A DNA stretch of 5,563 nt from Blautia glucerasea (GTDB lineage Bacteria; Bacillota; Clostridia; Lachnospirales; Lachnospiraceae). Numbering within the stretch: the first letter of the stretch is position 1; the number at the start of each line of letters is the position of its first letter. The notes beneath the pieces are model-generated. The model made no database searches. It was not told the DNA's origin and worked only from the letters and a program-made list of their open reading frames with translations. The DNA is taken from the NCBI RefSeq assembly GCF_020537505.1, contig NZ_JAJBMO010000049.1, positions 1 to 5,563 on the forward strand, in the 5' to 3' direction. The position numbers were made by a program, and so were the translations under genes. Below, in pieces: positions 1-5,563 of the stretch.

Positions 1-2
1 CC

Positions 3-893
3 CAGCGGTTATCGAAAGAAGAATATGCCGCACAGAAAAAGCAGGAGAGGGAAGAAATCTGGGGTATGATCGATGGAAAGGCACAGGAGGTCTTCCAGAA
101 TGGGGACTCCTTAAAAGGATTCCTTGATTTTATGGGACAGTGCAAGCCGCAGAGGACAGACAACCTGTTCCTGCTTTATGCACAGAATCCGGAGATCCGG
201 CAGGTCAAGACCTTTGAAAAATGGAAGGAAGAAGGCAAGGTAGTCAAGACCGGAAGCAAGGGATACAACTTCATTGTCGGACAGGAATATGAAAAGGACG
301 GTGTCATCCAGCAGGGGTACTCCATCCAGAAAGCCTATGACATCAGCCAGATCCGTACCAAGCAGCCAGAAGAGGCAGAGCCAAAGCCGATGGACCAGCT
401 GATGGAAGCACTGCTGACCGACAGCGAGGTACGGATTCAGATCGCAGACAATCTGCCGGATAAGGTACAGGCACAGTACATCCCGAATAAGCGGACGATC
501 TATGTCCGAAATGGCATGAGCGAAAATGCAACGTTCCATTCCATCAGCCGGGAGCTGGCCTGTGCATCCCTTGACCATCACGATGGAAGCTACAGCCGGG
601 CAGGGGTATCGGCACAGGCCTATTGTGCGGCGTATGTGACAGCACAGAAATACGGCGTGGATGTCTCCGGTTTTTCCTTTGACAAGGTATGCCAGATGCA
701 GGCATTCGGACAGAAAGATCCGAAAGAACTCCGCTCCTTTATCCAGGATGTAAAGAGTGCAGCCTATTCCATTGGCAAGCAGGTAGACCGCAACCTTGGC
801 AAAAGCGAGCAGGAATTTATGACCGATGAATTTGCCATCCCGGAGGAAAAAACGGAGAAACCTGCCAAGAGTAAAAAGTCTCCGGAACGCTGA
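3..893 (+). CDS. ArdC-like antirestriction / ssDNA-binding protein, 5' partial
   Basis: The reading frame is open to the left edge, and the codons before Met66 read as a charged lead-in (QRLSKEEYAAQKKQERE), so the true start is probably just outside the window. Counting from Met66, residues ~13-95 resemble the ArdC N-terminal domain: a 'GFLDFM' helix, 'NLFLLYAQNPE', a 'W-K-E-E-G-K-V-V-K-x-G' stretch and a closing 'YDISQ' (D92-Q95). ArdC proteins bind single-stranded DNA and can protect incoming conjugative DNA from host restriction. A proline/glutamate-rich linker follows, then a region that lines up with the ArdC zincin-like metallopeptidase domain, but the expected HExxH reads RELAC (162-166) and the downstream glutamate appears to be Gln184. 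The protease is therefore probably inactive. The tail is Lys/Glu-rich and hydrophilic. It sits first in the visible operon, upstream of the transfer genes. The domain assignment is from memory of the family; antirestriction function is inferred. Confidence 0.75.
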   Translation, partial: QRLSKEEYAAQKKQEREEIWGMIDGKAQEVFQNGDSLKGFLDFMGQCKPQRTDNLFLLYAQNPEIRQVKTFEKWKEEGKVVKTGSKGYNFIVGQEYEKDGVIQQGYSIQKAYDISQIRTKQPEEAEPKPMDQLMEALLTDSEVRIQIADNLPDKVQAQYIPNKRTIYVRNGMSENATFHSISRELACASLDHHDGSYSRAGVSAQAYCAAYVTAQKYGVDVSGFSFDKVCQMQAFGQKDPKELRSFIQDVKSAAYSIGKQVDRNLGKSEQEFMTDEFAIPEEKTEKPAKSKKSPER

Positions 894-989
894 TAAAAAG
901 GGGCTTTTCCGGCTCTTTTGCAGTAGCTTTCCGGGAGGAAGTGTGGTATGTTGTGGTTGAGAAAAAAGAGGAAAAAAGGAGGCTCGCCT

Positions 990-1304
990 ATGACAAGAAT
1001 GCGATATGTAAAGATGGACCGGATCATGAACCACATGCTGATCCATGCACTCCGGGAAGTGTTCCGGCAGGAAAAAGAACAGGGGCTTCCGGTGGATACC
1101 ACACGGGATCTGGTTCTGAAGCTGGCAGAGCAGGAAGAGGGAAAGCTCTACCTGACAGAAGCCGAACACAGCAAATCCGTGGAAGCCTTAAACCAGCTCC
1201 GGGACACATACCTGAAAAACGGACGCTATTCCGATGGGATCGACAGCGTCCTGTTAAAGATCATGAAATCCAGATACCGCCCATACCGTGGAAGGGGAAG
1301 ATGA
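990..1304 (+). CDS. small hypothetical protein of the ICE transfer operon (104 aa)
   Basis: I do not recognise a named domain. The ATG at 990 is preceded by AAAGGAGG (975-982) with a 7-base spacer, the best ribosome site nearby; an in-frame ATG at 948 with GGAGG about 9 bases upstream would add 14 mostly basic residues (MLWLRKKRKKGGSP). The protein looks mostly helical and cytoplasmic, with no signal peptide or membrane segment. An N-terminal half rich in charged residues (helix around 'HALREVFRQEKEQG') is followed by 'KLYLTEAEHSKSVEALNQLRD' split across two predicted helices, and a very basic Arg-rich end (RYRPYRGRGR), which could contact nucleic acid. It lies 96 bases after the ArdC-like gene and about 30 bases before the DUF4314 gene, so it is probably cotranscribed with both. 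Small proteins of this look recur in front of DUF4314 and VirD4 genes in Clostridial ICEs, as far as I recall; function is unknown. Confidence 0.7.
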   Translation: MTRMRYVKMDRIMNHMLIHALREVFRQEKEQGLPVDTTRDLVLKLAEQEEGKLYLTEAEHSKSVEALNQLRDTYLKNGRYSDGIDSVLLKIMKSRYRPYRGRGR

Positions 1305-1334
1305 AGAAAGGATGTGGTACAAATATACAGAAAT

Positions 1335-1586
1335 ATGACACAAGAAAGAATAGAAGCCATGCGGAGAAGATATCCGCCGGGAACCGAGGTCACGCTTAAC
1401 AGCATGGAGGGGGAGAGCCACATGCCACCCGGCTTAAAAGGTAAGGTGGATATGGTAGACGATGCAGGGCAGATCCACGTAAACTGGGAGAATGGAAGCA
1501 GCCTTGCCCTCGTTCCGGGAGTGGACAGCTTCCACATTACGGACCTGCCAAGAGCAGAGAGGCCCAAACAGCAGCCATCCCGGTAA
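1335..1586 (+). CDS. DUF4314 domain protein (83 aa)
   Basis: The protein matches the DUF4314 pattern closely: an N-terminal helix ending in 'RRRYPPGTEV' (residues 10-19), 'MPPGLKGKV' (30-38), 'VDDAGQIHVNWENGSSLAL' (41-59) and 'PGVDSF' (61-66). These look like a small SH3-like beta-barrel with two PPG-type turns. No enzymatic residues are evident and the family has no established function, though it is a frequent passenger of ICE transfer operons. The start is uncertain: ATG1335 gives the natural-looking 'MTQERIEAM' but has no ribosome site at normal distance, while the in-frame GTG1314 has AAAGGA only one base away. Translation coupled to the upstream gene may explain this. The C-terminal 15 residues are polar and proline-rich. 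The gene ends 23 bases before the GTG chosen for the VirD4 gene. Confidence 0.85.
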   Translation: MTQERIEAMRRRYPPGTEVTLNSMEGESHMPPGLKGKVDMVDDAGQIHVNWENGSSLALVPGVDSFHITDLPRAERPKQQPSR

Positions 1587-1609
1587 CAAACAGCCGGAAG
1601 TCAGACTGG

Positions 1610-3343
1610 GTGATTTGGCTTGCCGGACTGCCTGTCATCTGGTGGGTAGCAATCCTGCTTGCGGATGCCATCCAGCCGGGCAGGAATCTTTTCGAGCTAA
1701 TGGAGGTTCTCACAGAAAAGCTGAACCATCCCTTCCAGTTTCATTATACGGAATATACCATCAAGTCGATGCTGGTCTGCACGTTACTTTACGCAGCCGG
1801 GATCGGCATTTTTTATTCCAGTCAGAAGAACTACCGCAGAGGGGAAGAACATGGCTCTGCCAGATGGGGCGATGCCCGGCAGATCTGTAAGAAATATAGC
1901 CAGAAGCCGTACTCCCAGAACATCCTGCTGACACAGAACTTCCGCATTAGCCTTGACACCCACAAGCACCGCAGATGTCTCAACATTCTCGTAGTGGGAG
2001 GCTCCGGTGCAGGAAAATCCAGAGGCTTTGCCCTGCCAAACATCATGCAGTGCTGCTGTTCGATGGTCATCACCGATCCGAAAGCCGAGCTGCTCCGAAA
2101 GACAGGCGGTCTGCTGGAAAAGAAAGGATATGAGGTGCGTGTCTTTGACCTCATCAATCCCGACACATCTTTTTGCTACAATCCATTCGAGTATGTCCAC
2201 GATGACAAAGACGTGCTCCGTCTTATTTCCAATCTGATACAAAACACCACACCCAAAGGTTCCCAGTCCTCCGATCCCTTCTGGGAGAAGAGCGAAACCG
2301 CACTGCTTCAGGCACTGATGCTGTATCTGCTCCACGAAGCTCCGCCGGAAGAACAGAACTTCGCCATGATCATGGAGATGTTAGGCTCGGCACAGGTAAA
2401 AGAAGAGGACGAGGACTACGAGTCCCCTCTGGACATTTTGTTTGACCGTCTGGAGATGCGGGACCCGGACAGCATTGCCGTCAAGCAGTATCACATTTAC
2501 AAGCAGGCGGCAGGAAAGACCGCCAAGTCCATCCTGATCAGTGTAGGTGTCCGGCTGGCAGCCTTCAATCTGCCGCAGATCGCCAAGCTGACCAATACTG
2601 ATGAACTGGATCTTTCCAACATGGGAGAAAGAAAAGTTGCCCTTTTCTGTTGTATCCCGGATGCAGACACCTCTTTGAATTATCTGGTAGGCATGATCTA
2701 CAGCCAGCTTTTCCAGACGCTTTATTACATGGCAGACCGTGTGCATGGCGGTGCCCTCCCGGTTCCGGTCAACTGCATCATGGATGAGTTTCCAAACGTA
2801 TCCCTGCCAAATGAGTTTGAGAAGATCCTGGCAACCTGCCGTTCCCGTTCCATTTACTGCAGCATCATCATCCAGAACATGAGCCAGCTAAAGGCTCTGT
2901 TCAAGGACTCCTGGGAAAGTCTGGTGGGCAACTGCGATGAGTTTTTATACCTGGGCGGCAATGAAAAAGAGACACACAAATATGTATCAGAATTACTGGG
3001 GAAAGAAACCATAGACACCAACACCTACGGGCAGACCAAAGGAAAATCCGGCAGCTACTCCACCAACTTCCAGCAGAGCGGAAGGGAGCTGTTACAGCCG
3101 GATGAAGTCCGTATGCTGGATAACCAGAATGCACTTCTGTTTATCCGCGGGGAGCGGCCCATACTGGATGCCAAGTATGACCTGATGAAGCATCCCAACA
3201 TCCGGTATACCGAGGACGGAGGTGCCGGCCCGTTCAATTATGCGAAAGCACCGCTGGCGCATGATGATTTTACATTTGACGAAACAAGATATGACGATTA
3301 CGAACTGCTTCTGGATGAGGACATCATCGGGGAGCTTTTTTGA
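1610..3343 (+). CDS. type IV coupling protein, VirD4/TraG family ATPase
   Basis: This is the ATPase that links the relaxase-bound DNA strand to the type IV secretion channel at the inner face of the membrane. Two N-terminal membrane helices (about residues 2-20 and 43-66) are followed by 'EEHGSARWG', typical of the family. Walker A is GGSGAGKS at 130-137, a conserved DPKAE lies at 156-160, and Walker B is MDEFPN with D392 and E393. Between them lies the helical stretch expected for the all-alpha domain (roughly 210-310). Downstream motifs 'GNCDEFLYLGGNE', 'HKYVSELLGKETID' and 'LLFIRGERP' are typical of TraG proteins of Clostridial ICEs. At 577 residues it is near full length, with an acidic tail (DDYELLLDEDIIGELF). 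The start used is GTG1610, with GGAAG at 1596-1600 and a 9-base spacer. Its stop (3341-3343) is 14 bases before the next start. Confidence 0.95.
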   Translation: MIWLAGLPVIWWVAILLADAIQPGRNLFELMEVLTEKLNHPFQFHYTEYTIKSMLVCTLLYAAGIGIFYSSQKNYRRGEEHGSARWGDARQICKKYSQKPYSQNILLTQNFRISLDTHKHRRCLNILVVGGSGAGKSRGFALPNIMQCCCSMVITDPKAELLRKTGGLLEKKGYEVRVFDLINPDTSFCYNPFEYVHDDKDVLRLISNLIQNTTPKGSQSSDPFWEKSETALLQALMLYLLHEAPPEEQNFAMIMEMLGSAQVKEEDEDYESPLDILFDRLEMRDPDSIAVKQYHIYKQAAGKTAKSILISVGVRLAAFNLPQIAKLTNTDELDLSNMGERKVALFCCIPDADTSLNYLVGMIYSQLFQTLYYMADRVHGGALPVPVNCIMDEFPNVSLPNEFEKILATCRSRSIYCSIIIQNMSQLKALFKDSWESLVGNCDEFLYLGGNEKETHKYVSELLGKETIDTNTYGQTKGKSGSYSTNFQQSGRELLQPDEVRMLDNQNALLFIRGERPILDAKYDLMKHPNIRYTEDGGAGPFNYAKAPLAHDDFTFDETRYDDYELLLDEDIIGELF

Positions 3344-3344
3344 T

Positions 3345-3350
3345 GGGAGG
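3345..3350 (+). promoter_or_regulatory. ribosome binding site deciding the start at 3358
   Basis: GGGAGG lies 7 bases before ATG3358. Three other in-frame start codons (TTG3340, ATG3343, ATG3352) lie before or too close to this site, so ATG3358 is the best choice. The site directly follows the stop codon of the VirD4 gene, which suggests coupled translation. Confidence 0.75.
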
Positions 3351-3357
3351 AATGCCA

Positions 3358-3717
3358 ATGAATTTACTGAAAAATAAGAAACACACAGAAATCAGGAAAG
3401 AGACCGCACCGCTGAAGATGAAGAGAGGGCAGAAGAAACTGTTTGCTCTGTATGCAGTTACGGTACTGTCGATCTGCATTGGGGCGACCTGCGTTTATGC
3501 CGCAGGCGATCCGCTGACCGTAGTCAATAACCTGTCCACGTTTATCTTTTCCCTGATCCGAGCCATTGGCCTGATCCTGCTGGGATTTGGTATCGTGCAG
3601 GTCGGTCTGTCCTTAAAGAGCCACGATCCAAGCCAGAGGGCAAACGGATTTCTGACACTGGCAGGCGGTATCATCATTACCTTTGCAAAAGAGATCCTGG
3701 ACCTGATCATGGGATAG
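3358..3717 (+). CDS. small two-helix membrane protein, candidate VirB2/TrbC-like channel or pilin subunit
   Basis: The 119-residue product has a basic N-terminal tail (1-27), a hydrophobic stretch (28-46) and a signal-peptidase-like 'VYAAGD' site around residues 46-51. Cleavage there would leave a mature chain of about 70 residues with two hydrophobic helices (about 58-86 and 97-118) joined by a polar loop 'KSHDPSQRANG' (87-97). Small size, cleavable leader and paired helices are the hallmarks of VirB2/TrbC pilins, and a gene of this type commonly sits between VirD4 and VirB6 in Clostridial ICEs. The mature part resembles conserved ICE membrane proteins that are usually annotated only as hypothetical or conjugal transfer proteins. 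The pilin role is an inference from architecture and position. The unusually long pre-hydrophobic tail could mean that the first helix is not cleaved and that the protein spans the membrane three times. Confidence 0.8.
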   Translation: MNLLKNKKHTEIRKETAPLKMKRGQKKLFALYAVTVLSICIGATCVYAAGDPLTVVNNLSTFIFSLIRAIGLILLGFGIVQVGLSLKSHDPSQRANGFLTLAGGIIITFAKEILDLIMG

Positions 3718-3732
3718 GAGAAGAGTCCAGAA

Positions 3733-3760
3733 GGGGAGCCATGCGAAATGCCGGCTCCCT
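3733..3760 (+). other. intercistronic RNA hairpin
   Basis: GGGGAGCC (3733-3740) can pair with GGCTCCCT (3753-3760), giving seven Watson-Crick pairs plus one outer G-U, around a 12-base loop. It lies in the 74-base spacer between the pilin-like gene and the VirB6 gene, the largest gap in the downstream part of the operon. A short T4 run (3767-3770) occurs 6 bases after the stem, so it could be a weak attenuator or an mRNA-stabilising or processing element. It is too weak in U residues to be called a full terminator, and the genes downstream need read-through. Confidence 0.5.
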
Positions 3761-3777
3761 GCTCACTTTTGAGGATG

Positions 3778-3785
3778 GGAGGTGA
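3778..3785 (+). promoter_or_regulatory. ribosome binding site for a TTG start
   Basis: GGAGGTGA is a near-perfect match to the 16S anti-Shine-Dalgarno. From the GGAGG core to TTG3792 the spacer is 9 bases. An in-frame TGA at 3783-3785 excludes any earlier start, and the next in-frame ATG is 43 codons downstream, so this site fixes the unusual TTG start of the VirB6-like gene. Confidence 0.8.
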
Positions 3786-3791
3786 AACTGT

Positions 3792-4631
3792 TTGAGTGAT
3801 AACTGGATCGTACAGAATCTAAATTCTGCCTTGCAGACCTGGAGCGACAAGCTGGCTGAAATCTGGACACTGCTGACGCAAAGCCCGGAGAATTTCAAGG
3901 GCGGGGCAATCTGGAGCGTGATGACGAACATCAACGGTGGACTGAAAGCCATCGGGTACGGCCTGCTGGTTCTGTTCTTTGCGGCAGGGCTGATAAAAAC
4001 CTGTGGGAGCTTCACGGATATGAAAAAGCCGGAACACGTAGTGAAAGCCTTTATCCGTTTTGCACTGGCACAGGGAGCCGTTATGTCCGGCATGGAGCTT
4101 CTGACTGCGATCTTTTCCATTGTGCAGGGCATCGTGACAAACATCATGTCCCACTCCGGGATGGCAGGGGGAACCGTAACGGAACTGCCCTCGGAGATCG
4201 TGGACAAGATCGAAGCGGTCGGGATGCTGGAATCCATCCCTTTGTGGATCGTAACCCTGTTAGGCAGTCTGCTAATTACCGTGCTTTCCTTTGTAATGAT
4301 CCTGACCGTATATGGAAGAATGTTCAAGCTGTACATGTACACGGCCATCGCACCGATTCCATTGGCAACCTTTGCCGGGGAGCCAACCCAGTCTGTAGGA
4401 AAGAACTTTATCCGTTCCTACGCCGGGGTATGTCTGGAAGGAGCCATCATCGCACTGGCCTGCATCATCTTTTCGGTGTTTGCATCAAGTCCGCCGGCCA
4501 TCGGGGACACCAGCCTGTCCGCCGTGACCATTGTCTGGAATTACGTCGGGGAACTGGTATTTAACCTGCTGGTACTGGTCGGGGCAGTCAAGGCATCCGA
4601 CCGTATCGTAAAAGAAATCATGGGATTATAG
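3792..4631 (+). CDS. VirB6/TrbL-like polytopic membrane protein of the transfer channel
   Basis: The 279-residue protein is rich in membrane helices: roughly residues 54-68, 82-115 (probably one or two helices), 149-173, 180-196, 210-232 and 246-268. VirB6/TrbL proteins form the inner-membrane core of the mating channel. Motifs typical of the Clostridial ICE branch are 'LLTQSPENFKGGAIW' near the N-terminus, 'IPLWIVTLLGSL', 'VYGRMFKLYMYTAIAPIPLATFAGE' (in two overlapping blocks), 'SYAGVCLEGAII' and a C-terminal 'DRIVKEIMGL'. The start is TTG3792, supported by a strong ribosome site and by the family's N-terminus ('SDNW' close to the start), because an in-frame stop lies just upstream. Its stop codon (4629-4631) overlaps the first G of the next gene's GGAGG. 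The assignment is by family resemblance in my memory; no search was run. Confidence 0.9.
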   Translation: MSDNWIVQNLNSALQTWSDKLAEIWTLLTQSPENFKGGAIWSVMTNINGGLKAIGYGLLVLFFAAGLIKTCGSFTDMKKPEHVVKAFIRFALAQGAVMSGMELLTAIFSIVQGIVTNIMSHSGMAGGTVTELPSEIVDKIEAVGMLESIPLWIVTLLGSLLITVLSFVMILTVYGRMFKLYMYTAIAPIPLATFAGEPTQSVGKNFIRSYAGVCLEGAIIALACIIFSVFASSPPAIGDTSLSAVTIVWNYVGELVFNLLVLVGAVKASDRIVKEIMGL

Positions 4632-4643
4632 GAGGCGAAAAAA

Positions 4644-5081
4644 ATGGAAGAACCAAAGACACTGAGCTACGACTGGCAGTATGGCCGGGAGGAATTATTT
4701 CTCAGGGTAGACGGTTACATGAGCGATGACAATCTCTATATCGGGCTTTACCATATGGAAGATGGATACCCGGAAAGCTTTGCAGACCTTACGGTAAACC
4801 TGCCTTTTGCTCCGCTGGGCGGTATCAATGAAGCCTATATCGACCACAATTTCAGTAAAGAAAAGCTTCGTTTTATAAAGCAGCATAAGCTGGGAACGAT
4901 ACAGCCGGATACCGCATCCTCCGGTTACTGCATTTTCCAGAGGGTTGCATTCGACCTGAAAAAACTGGCAGAGCTTGATCCGGAAGGAACAAAAAGATTT
5001 ATGGAAAGAAATGGCATCCGGCAAAGGGATGTACCAAAACAGAAACAAAAGAAAAAACAGAGATTACAAAGAGAAAGGTAG
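4644..5081 (+). CDS. DUF4313 domain protein (145 aa)
   Basis: The protein fits the DUF4313 pattern: 'LFLRVDGYMSDDNLYIGLY' (18-36), 'FADLTVNLPF' (46-55), 'EAYIDHN' (63-69) and 'SSGYCIF' (92-98), a compact alpha/beta fold without evident catalytic residues. The family is recurrent in ICEs and its function is unknown. The C-terminal ~20 residues are strongly basic (KQKQKKKQRLQRER), which could bind nucleic acid or the membrane surface. ATG4644 has GGAGG at 4631-4635 with an 8-base spacer, overlapping the upstream stop codon. There is no signal peptide or membrane helix. The gene sits between VirB6 and VirB3-type genes, so it is cotranscribed with the channel and may assist its assembly or regulate transfer, but nothing in the sequence tests that. 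Confidence 0.85.
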   Translation: MEEPKTLSYDWQYGREELFLRVDGYMSDDNLYIGLYHMEDGYPESFADLTVNLPFAPLGGINEAYIDHNFSKEKLRFIKQHKLGTIQPDTASSGYCIFQRVAFDLKKLAELDPEGTKRFMERNGIRQRDVPKQKQKKKQRLQRER

Positions 5082-5089
5082 AAAACAAC

Positions 5090-5533
5090 ATGGAAGTGAA
5101 AATGAATAAAGAAATCCGAGACTATCAGGAGTCAATGTTCTGGGGCTTAAGCTTCCGGCAGTGCTTATTTTCGGTACTGGCGATCCTGGCAGCCCTTGGA
5201 ATCTATTTTGTCACCCGGAAATATGCCGGGGAACAGGTAACCGGATGGCTGTGCATCCTTGGGGCGGCTCCCTTTGCAGCCTGCGGCTTTTTTCGTTACC
5301 ACGGCATGACGGCAGAACAGTTCGCATGGGCAGTCATCAAATCCGAACTGCTGTACCCGAAACGGCTGGTATTCAAATCAGAGAACCTGTACTTTTCCTG
5401 CATGGAAGAGAGCCTGCGGCTGGGTGAAAAGATGATGGGAAACGGAGCGGAGCTTCTGGAGAAGAAGCGGACGAAACAGAAGAAACCAAAGAAGCCAAAG
5501 AAGCCAGGAGGAAGGGGTGATGCCTTTGATTAA
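5090..5533 (+). CDS. PrgI family / VirB3-like inner-membrane protein
   Basis: PrgI proteins are the Gram-positive counterpart of VirB3 and work beside VirB4 in the secretion channel. The N-terminus 'MEVKMNKEIRDYQES' matches the family's 'MEVKIN(R/K)EIRDY' start, which supports ATG5090 rather than ATG5102; AAAGG at 5074-5078 lies 11 bases upstream, a weak site that may rely on coupling to the preceding gene, whose stop ends at 5081. Two membrane helices are visible at about residues 21-43 and 50-70, with 'GMTAEQFAWA' and 'SELLYPKRLVFKSENLY' after them. The ~147-residue length is longer than usual because of a lysine-rich tail containing three KKP repeats (residues 131-139). The last 14 bases overlap the start of the VirB4-like gene. 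Confidence 0.9.
   Translation: MEVKMNKEIRDYQESMFWGLSFRQCLFSVLAILAALGIYFVTRKYAGEQVTGWLCILGAAPFAACGFFRYHGMTAEQFAWAVIKSELLYPKRLVFKSENLYFSCMEESLRLGEKMMGNGAELLEKKRTKQKKPKKPKKPGGRGDAFD
5480..5506 (+). repeat. 9-base coding tandem repeat (KKP x3)
   Basis: Three consecutive 9-base units occur in frame: AAGAAACCA once and AAGAAGCCA twice, coding Lys-Lys-Pro three times. They lie in the 3' end of the PrgI gene. Such short in-frame repeats can change copy number by slippage and alter the length of the basic tail. Confidence 0.8.
5506..5511 (+). promoter_or_regulatory. ribosome binding site for the VirB4-like gene, inside PrgI
   Basis: AGGAGG lies 8 bases upstream of ATG5520, within the last codons of the PrgI gene. 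Together with the 14-base gene overlap, this suggests coupled translation of the VirB3-like and VirB4-like partners. Confidence 0.75.
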
Positions 5534-5563
5534 AACCCTGAGTCAGACACTGAAACAGGACAA
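5520..5563 (+). CDS. VirB4-like transfer ATPase, start only (3' partial)
   Basis: Only the first 14 codons and two bases are present, reading MPLIKTLSQTLKQD. A strong AGGAGG at 5506-5511 with an 8-base spacer supports ATG5520. The start overlaps the PrgI gene by 14 bases. In Clostridial ICEs the gene after prgI is almost always a VirB4/TraE-type ATPase whose N-terminus begins much like this ('M-x-LIK-x-L-x-x-x-L-x-x-D'). No ATPase motif lies within the window, so the assignment rests on gene order and these few residues. Confidence 0.65.
   Translation, partial: MPLIKTLSQTLKQD

Noticed and set aside
894..989. Possible terminator or promoter in the gap after the ArdC-like gene
   Set aside because: AAAAGGGGC (896-904) and GGCTCTTTT (911-919) can pair only with a mismatch and a G-U, and no U-run follows the stem. 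No convincing -35/-10 pair is visible.
111..1169. Long 352-codon open frame on the minus strand
   Set aside because: It runs antisense across the ArdC-like gene, the gap and most of the next gene. Its product has no recognisable domain and the sense frames have clear family matches and ribosome sites, so it is a codon-bias shadow.
1301..1399. 32-codon frame starting with an ATGA overlap after the 104-residue gene
   Set aside because: Its product has no family look and most of it lies inside the DUF4314 gene in another frame. It is discussed only as part of possible coupling.
1492..1890. 132-codon plus-strand frame spanning the DUF4314-VirD4 junction
   Set aside because: It overlaps two well-supported genes in another frame and its translation is low-complexity and without a recognisable domain.
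3707..4348. 213-codon minus-strand frame opposite the VirB6-like gene
   Set aside because: It is antisense to a clearly recognisable membrane protein, and its Ser/Thr/Pro-rich product is what the reverse complement of such a gene usually gives.
1..5563. Defence system, CRISPR array, insertion sequence, oriT or cargo gene
   Set aside because: Coding density is near complete with transfer-operon genes, and no repeat array, terminal inverted repeats, transposase, relaxase or unexplained long gap was seen.

Overview
This window is a stretch of the conjugative transfer region of an integrative and conjugative element (ICE) of the kind found in Gram-positive gut Clostridia such as Lachnospiraceae (Tn1549/CTn-like). 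The evidence is: gene order and protein content (ArdC-like protein, DUF4314, VirD4/TraG coupling ATPase, small two-helix membrane protein, VirB6/TrbL-like protein, DUF4313, PrgI/VirB3-like protein, start of a VirB4-like ATPase); strong AGGAGG-type ribosome sites with GTG and TTG starts; and moderate GC content. Host and element family are recalled by eye from known proteins, not from a search.

Layout: all genes are on the + strand and tightly packed. Positions 3-893 hold the 3' part of an ArdC-like gene whose start lies just left of the window. After a ~96-base gap come a 104-residue protein of unknown function (990-1304) and a DUF4314 protein (1335-1586). The VirD4/TraG-like coupling protein follows (1610-3343), then a pilin-like small membrane protein (3358-3717), a short spacer with a hairpin (3733-3760), and the VirB6/TrbL-like polytopic protein with a TTG start (3792-4631). 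The end holds a DUF4313 protein (4644-5081), a PrgI/VirB3-like protein (5090-5533) and the first 14 codons of a probable VirB4-like ATPase (5520 to the edge), which overlaps PrgI by 14 bases.

How it fits together: VirD4 would bring the relaxase-bound DNA strand to the channel. VirB6, VirB3 (PrgI) and the small two-helix protein would form the inner-membrane part of the mating channel, and VirB4 would power it. The ArdC-like protein has a single-strand DNA-binding-type N-terminal domain and may protect incoming DNA. The DUF4313 and DUF4314 proteins are recurrent passengers of such operons with no known role. No relaxase, integrase, oriT, tRNA, CRISPR array, insertion sequence or cargo gene is visible here.

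I see no new self-contained system. The best leads are the apparent loss of all zinc-binding residues in the ArdC-like protein, the VirB2-like features of the small membrane protein, the unclear starts of the DUF4314 and VirD4 genes, and the intercistronic hairpin.
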